Positions 7,975 to 10,000 of a stretch of DNA of 10,000 bases are shown here, piece by piece; position 1 is the first letter of the stretch, and each line of letters begins with the position of its first letter. The notes beneath the pieces were generated by a model. It did not search any database. It was given only the letters and a program-made list of their open reading frames with translations, and was not told the DNA's origin. The stretch is taken from NCBI GenBank assembly GCA_012295275.1, contig CM022666.1, positions 13,280,606 to 13,290,605 of the forward strand, given 5' to 3'. Made by a program: the position numbers and the translations under genes. Origin of the DNA: Chrysomallon squamiferum. Taxonomy: Eukaryota > Mollusca > Gastropoda > Neomphalida > Peltospiridae.

Positions 7975-8057
7975 AAACGAAAATTAAAGTGGGAGCATTG
8001 GTCTTAAAAAAAAAAAGCAACAAAAAAAAATAGCGTGACTAATACAGAATTTGAAAG
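7975..8057. other. A-rich spacer
   Basis: Two A runs lie near 8006-8030, and nothing else is seen. Confidence 0.5.
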
Positions 8058-8122
8058 TCTGTGCGTGTGTGTTTGTGTGTGTGAGCGTGAGTTTTGTGTG
8101 TGTGTACGTGTGTGTGTATGTC
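8058..8122. repeat. (GT)n-rich microsatellite
   Basis: Imperfect GTGT and GAGC units are present. Their complement recurs as CA/TACA repeat shortly downstream. Confidence 0.92.
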
Positions 8123-8148
8123 CATCATTGTACAATTATTATTGGTCA

Positions 8149-8300
8149 TTACATACATACATAAATGCTTAGATGCACACATATATGTACATACACACAT
8201 AACTACATACATACATACGTACATATACATATACATACATACACACACATACATACACAGACAGATACATATATTCACACACACACACAACACACATACT
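8149..8300. repeat. (TACA)n / (CA)n compound repeat
   Basis: TACA and CATA units run from 8149 and end in (CA)n at about 8276-8295. With the upstream GT tract it forms an inverted GT/CA pair that could fold back. His/Tyr/Ile-rich open frames on both strands are artefacts. Confidence 0.92.
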
Positions 8301-8393
8301 ATTTCAGTCAGTTTCGGTCACAGTATTTGTTGATAATACCTCAGATGTTACTCTTCATATCAACTCATCCATTCATGTTTTGTCTGTTTGTTC

Positions 8394-8467
8394 TGTCTCT
8401 TAGTGTCTGTTTAACTCTGTCCGACTGTACAACATATCGGACAGAGTTAAACAGACACTGAGAGACA
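8394..8467. repeat. Near-perfect inverted repeat: 31-base arms, 12-base loop
   Basis: The left arm 8394-8424 and right arm 8437-8467 are reverse complements at 30 of 31 positions. The only exception is T8401 against G8460, which is a G-U wobble in plus-strand RNA. The loop is CTGTACAACATA. A transcript would fold into an unbroken 31-pair hairpin of 74 bases. It is flanked on the right by TA and AGATAT repeats. Outside it, TTGTTGATA (8327-8335) and its complement TATCAACAA (8512-8520) form a short outer pair. It may be a small foldback element, a recent quasi-palindrome, or an RNA hairpin. Confidence 0.95.
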
Positions 8468-8475
8468 TATATTTA

Positions 8476-8506
<31 letters not shown>

Positions 8507-8514
8507 AGATATAT
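8468..8514. repeat. (TA)n and (AGATAT)n repeat
   Basis: A TA run is followed by four AGATAT hexamers, directly adjoining the inverted repeat. Confidence 0.95.
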
Positions 8515-8525
8515 CAACAATAACG

Positions 8526-9015
8526 TTTTTATTTGATTACTTCCTTATTTACTAACTTACCAACTTATTTACTATATTTACTTACTTACTTGGTATTTTA
8601 CGATCATACTATCTTACTTACTTGCTATCTTATTATCATACTGTCATCCTTACTATCTTACCTACTTACCATCTTACTGTTTTACTATCTTACTATGTTG
8701 CTTTCTTATTTACTATCTTATTAATTTACTCTTACTGTTATAATTTCATACTTACTAATCTTACTATCATATTACCTTATTATCTCACTACCTTAGTATG
8801 TTACTTACTTACTTAGTTAGTTAGTTAGTTAGTTACTTACTTAGTTACTTACTTATTTAATTACTTACCTACTTACTTACTATCTTACTTACTTACTTAC
8901 TATCTGACTTACTTACTTACTTACTATCTTACTTACTTACTATCTTACTTACTTACTATCTGACTTACTTACTATCTTTCTTACTTACTTACTTACTATC
9001 TTTCTTACTTACTTT

Positions 9016-9051
<36 letters not shown>

Positions 9052-9108
9052 GTTACTTACTTACTTTCTCACTTACTTACTCACTCACTTACTAACTCAC
9101 TTACTTGC
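8526..9108. repeat. (TTAC)n tetranucleotide domain, degenerate on the left and purer on the right
   Basis: TTAC/TACT units decay leftward into TTAC-TATC mixtures and become nearly pure near 8870-9080. A (TTAG)5 variant lies at about 8814-8834. The array is about 580 bases long and runs into the splice acceptor of the CNG exon, so the intron's 3' end is itself repeat. Tyr/Leu-rich open frames are artefacts. Confidence 0.95.
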
Positions 9109-9110
9109 AG
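9087..9110 (+). promoter_or_regulatory. 3' splice site and branch point of the CNG exon, built inside a (TTAC)n repeat
   Basis: The intron ends CTTGCAG with AG at 9109-9110. TACTAAC at 9090-9096 is a perfect match to the branch-point consensus, and its presumed branch A at 9095 lies only 15 bases before the AG, which is short. The tract between them is A-interrupted TTAC-type sequence instead of a clean polypyrimidine run. No other AG occurs between 9053 and 9108, which supports this AG as the first one met downstream of the branch point. The exon phase and the ARLD junction independently support the site. Confidence 0.85.
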
Positions 9111-9404
9111 CGCGTCTGGACACTGTGAAGACGTACATGGGTTTGCGACGCGTGCCTCTCAAACTGCAGGACCGAGTGATCAAGTGGTTTGACTATCTGT
9201 GGATGTGCAACAAGTCGGCGGACGAGGAGAAGGACCTGGGACTTCTGCCGGACAAGCTGAAGGCTGAGATCGCCATCCACGTGCACCTGGACACGCTGAA
9301 ACGCGTGGAGGTTTTCCAGGCGACGGAGGCGGGGTTTCTCTGCGAGCTCGTGCTTAGACTCCGCCCCGTTTTGTTTTCTCCAGGCGATTATATATGCAGA
9401 AAAG
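9111..9404 (+). CDS. Internal exon of an alpha-type cyclic nucleotide-gated (CNG) channel: C-linker and start of the cyclic-nucleotide-binding domain
   Basis: This exon belongs to a plasma-membrane cation channel opened by cGMP or cAMP, typically in sensory cilia or photoreceptors. It has 98 codons counting a split first codon. With a donor G from the previous exon the first residue would be Ala, giving the family's ARLD junction. Residues 2-60 are the C-linker helices, with WFDYLW at 26-31 and [18 protein letters not shown] at 46-63. The binding domain begins near residue 66, with EAGF at 73-76, LVLRLRP at 80-86 and SPGDYICRK at 90-98. The cGMP-contacting beta-roll and C-helix lie in later exons. 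WFDYLW, HLDTLK and SPGDYIC point to an alpha rather than a beta subunit. Both splice phases are 1. GC3 is about 70%, far above the flanks. The family-typical Cys before EAG is Thr, and the positions I equate with the nickel-binding histidines of vertebrate rod and olfactory subunits are Gly and Thr (family comparison from memory). Family call is very secure; the paralogue is not. Confidence 0.95.
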
Positions 9405-9410
9405 GTAAGC
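9405..9410 (+). promoter_or_regulatory. 5' splice site after the CNG exon (GTAAGC)
   Basis: The exon ends AAAAG and is followed by GTAAGC, a strong donor match. Splicing here leaves one base of a Gly codon, which fits the family's CRKG continuation. Without splicing the frame would run into low-complexity sequence and stop at 9442. Confidence 0.9.
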
Positions 9411-9499
9411 TAGATTTTTGTTTTATTATTTTATGTGTGTGAAAGGGTGCGTGAGTGTGTGTGTGCGTGTGTCTGTTTGAATTTGGGAGAGTGAGTGTG

Positions 9500-9504
<5 letters not shown>
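9411..9504. repeat. Intron start with T-rich and (GT)n sequence
   Basis: The intron after the CNG exon starts T-rich and passes at 9434-9475 into imperfect GTGTGTG repeat leading to GA tract 5. Confidence 0.8.

Positions 9505-9588
<84 letters not shown>
9505..9588. repeat. (GA)n microsatellite, tract 5
   Basis: This is an uninterrupted 84-base GA run about 100 bases after the CNG exon donor. It is flanked on both sides by GT-type repeat. Confidence 0.98.
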
Positions 9589-9597
<9 letters not shown>

Positions 9598-10000
9598 ATT
9601 TTTTATGTATTTGTAAACATTAAACTGTTTATATTATACATCATAAAGCTGAATGTATAAAGACTGTATTTAACATTAAAAAAGTGGCTATCTTCCAATA
9701 TTCTACATTATGTAACGAGAACTCTGCATCAAATTCTGGCAGATATGGTACATGTACACTTGAATAAAACAGTCGCCAGTTTTCATGCCACTGGCATCGT
9801 CACAGTCGTAGCTGATGTCTAGCGATGTTCAGGTTGTGATTGTCGATGTCAGTTCACTGTCGTTGTTGACGATTCACCATTGTTGTCGACATCGTTTTGT
9901 TGTTGTCTTGATGGACAACCAGGCCAACTTGATCATCTTTTAGTTTAGATCTGCTTCTTGCTGGAAGAGACTTTACTAAGATATTCTGTTTCACTGTTAG
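9589..10000. other. Intron continuation, no exon recognised
   Basis: No continuation of the binding domain (the expected G-D/E-I-G motif after CRKG) is seen. The segment 9800-9910 is a degenerate GTC/GAT/GTT trinucleotide mixture. ATGCCACTGGCAT near 9785-9797 is an odd-length palindrome. Confidence 0.6.

Noticed and set aside
8039-8461. Three overlapping frames rich in Cys, Val, His and Tyr
   Set aside because: They read the GT and TACA/CA repeats on both strands.
8394-8467. Intrinsic transcription terminator
   Set aside because: The setting is eukaryotic intron, the stem is not GC-dominated and no downstream T run follows.
8814-8834. (TTAG)5 as an interstitial telomere
   Set aside because: Mollusc and vertebrate telomeres are TTAGGG. 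This tetranucleotide is a simple variant of the surrounding TTAC array.
1792-9283. Multiple CACGTG E-boxes (1792, 3712, 4563, 6005, 6672, 9278)
   Set aside because: Six matches to a 6-base palindrome in 10 kb is only modestly above expectation, and one is inside coding sequence. Only the 6671 copy is considered, because of its neighbours.
9101-9286. Minus-strand open frame opposite the CNG exon
   Set aside because: It is the shadow of the real plus-strand exon, whose family identity and splice sites are clear.

Overview
The window looks like invertebrate nuclear DNA, most likely from a mollusc. It is AT-rich outside one exon (GC roughly a third by eye), has no bacterial-style gene packing, and is crowded with long microsatellites and simple tandem repeats. 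The mollusc assignment is an inference from repeat style plus an animal-type channel exon. The sequence proves only 'animal'.

The one securely identified gene piece is a plus-strand exon at 9111-9404. It encodes the C-linker and the start of the cyclic-nucleotide-binding domain of an alpha-type cyclic nucleotide-gated (CNG) cation channel. It is a symmetrical phase 1-1 exon of 294 bases with AG and GT(AAGC) splice signals and a perfect TACTAAC branch-point match. No other exon of this channel was recognised. The simplest reading is that 1-9110 is largely one long intron (or intron plus upstream DNA) and 9405-10000 begins the next intron.

Region by region: 1-323 holds a short unrecognised reading frame open to the left edge. 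324-1320 has two long (GA)n tracts, an alternating purine-pyrimidine stretch and T-rich DNA. 1944-3220 is a large trinucleotide-flavoured block whose core (2184-3062) is a true minisatellite of 46-47 base units, with an internal higher-order duplication at 471 bases. 3383-3487 is a 22-base tandem repeat. 3488-4170 is mostly unique sequence with a 31-base poly-T. 4171-4354 is GA and GAA repeat, followed by a GC3-rich two-strand open segment (4375-4575). 4717-6242 is mostly unique sequence with a fourth (GA)n tract and a possible exon or promoter segment near 5480-5880. 6243-6655 is a second degenerate TAC/ATT trinucleotide block. 6661-6880 is a unique island with two perfect CRE palindromes, an E-box palindrome and an X-box-like site. 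7085-7570 is A-rich with AAT and GAAT repeats. 7776-7974 is a weak candidate exon with a membrane-like helix. 8058-8300 is GT/TACA repeat. 8394-8467 is a near-perfect 31-base inverted repeat. 8526-9108 is a (TTAC)n domain that runs directly into the splice acceptor of the channel exon. A fifth (GA)n tract lies at 9505-9588.

No rRNA, tRNA, CRISPR, complete transposon or intact multi-domain coding region was seen. I found no convincing new multi-gene system. The items most worth checking are the splice architecture around the CNG exon (a repeat-built acceptor plus an in-frame cryptic acceptor inside the exon), the perfect hairpin, the CRE/X-box island, and the GC3-biased open segment on the minus strand.
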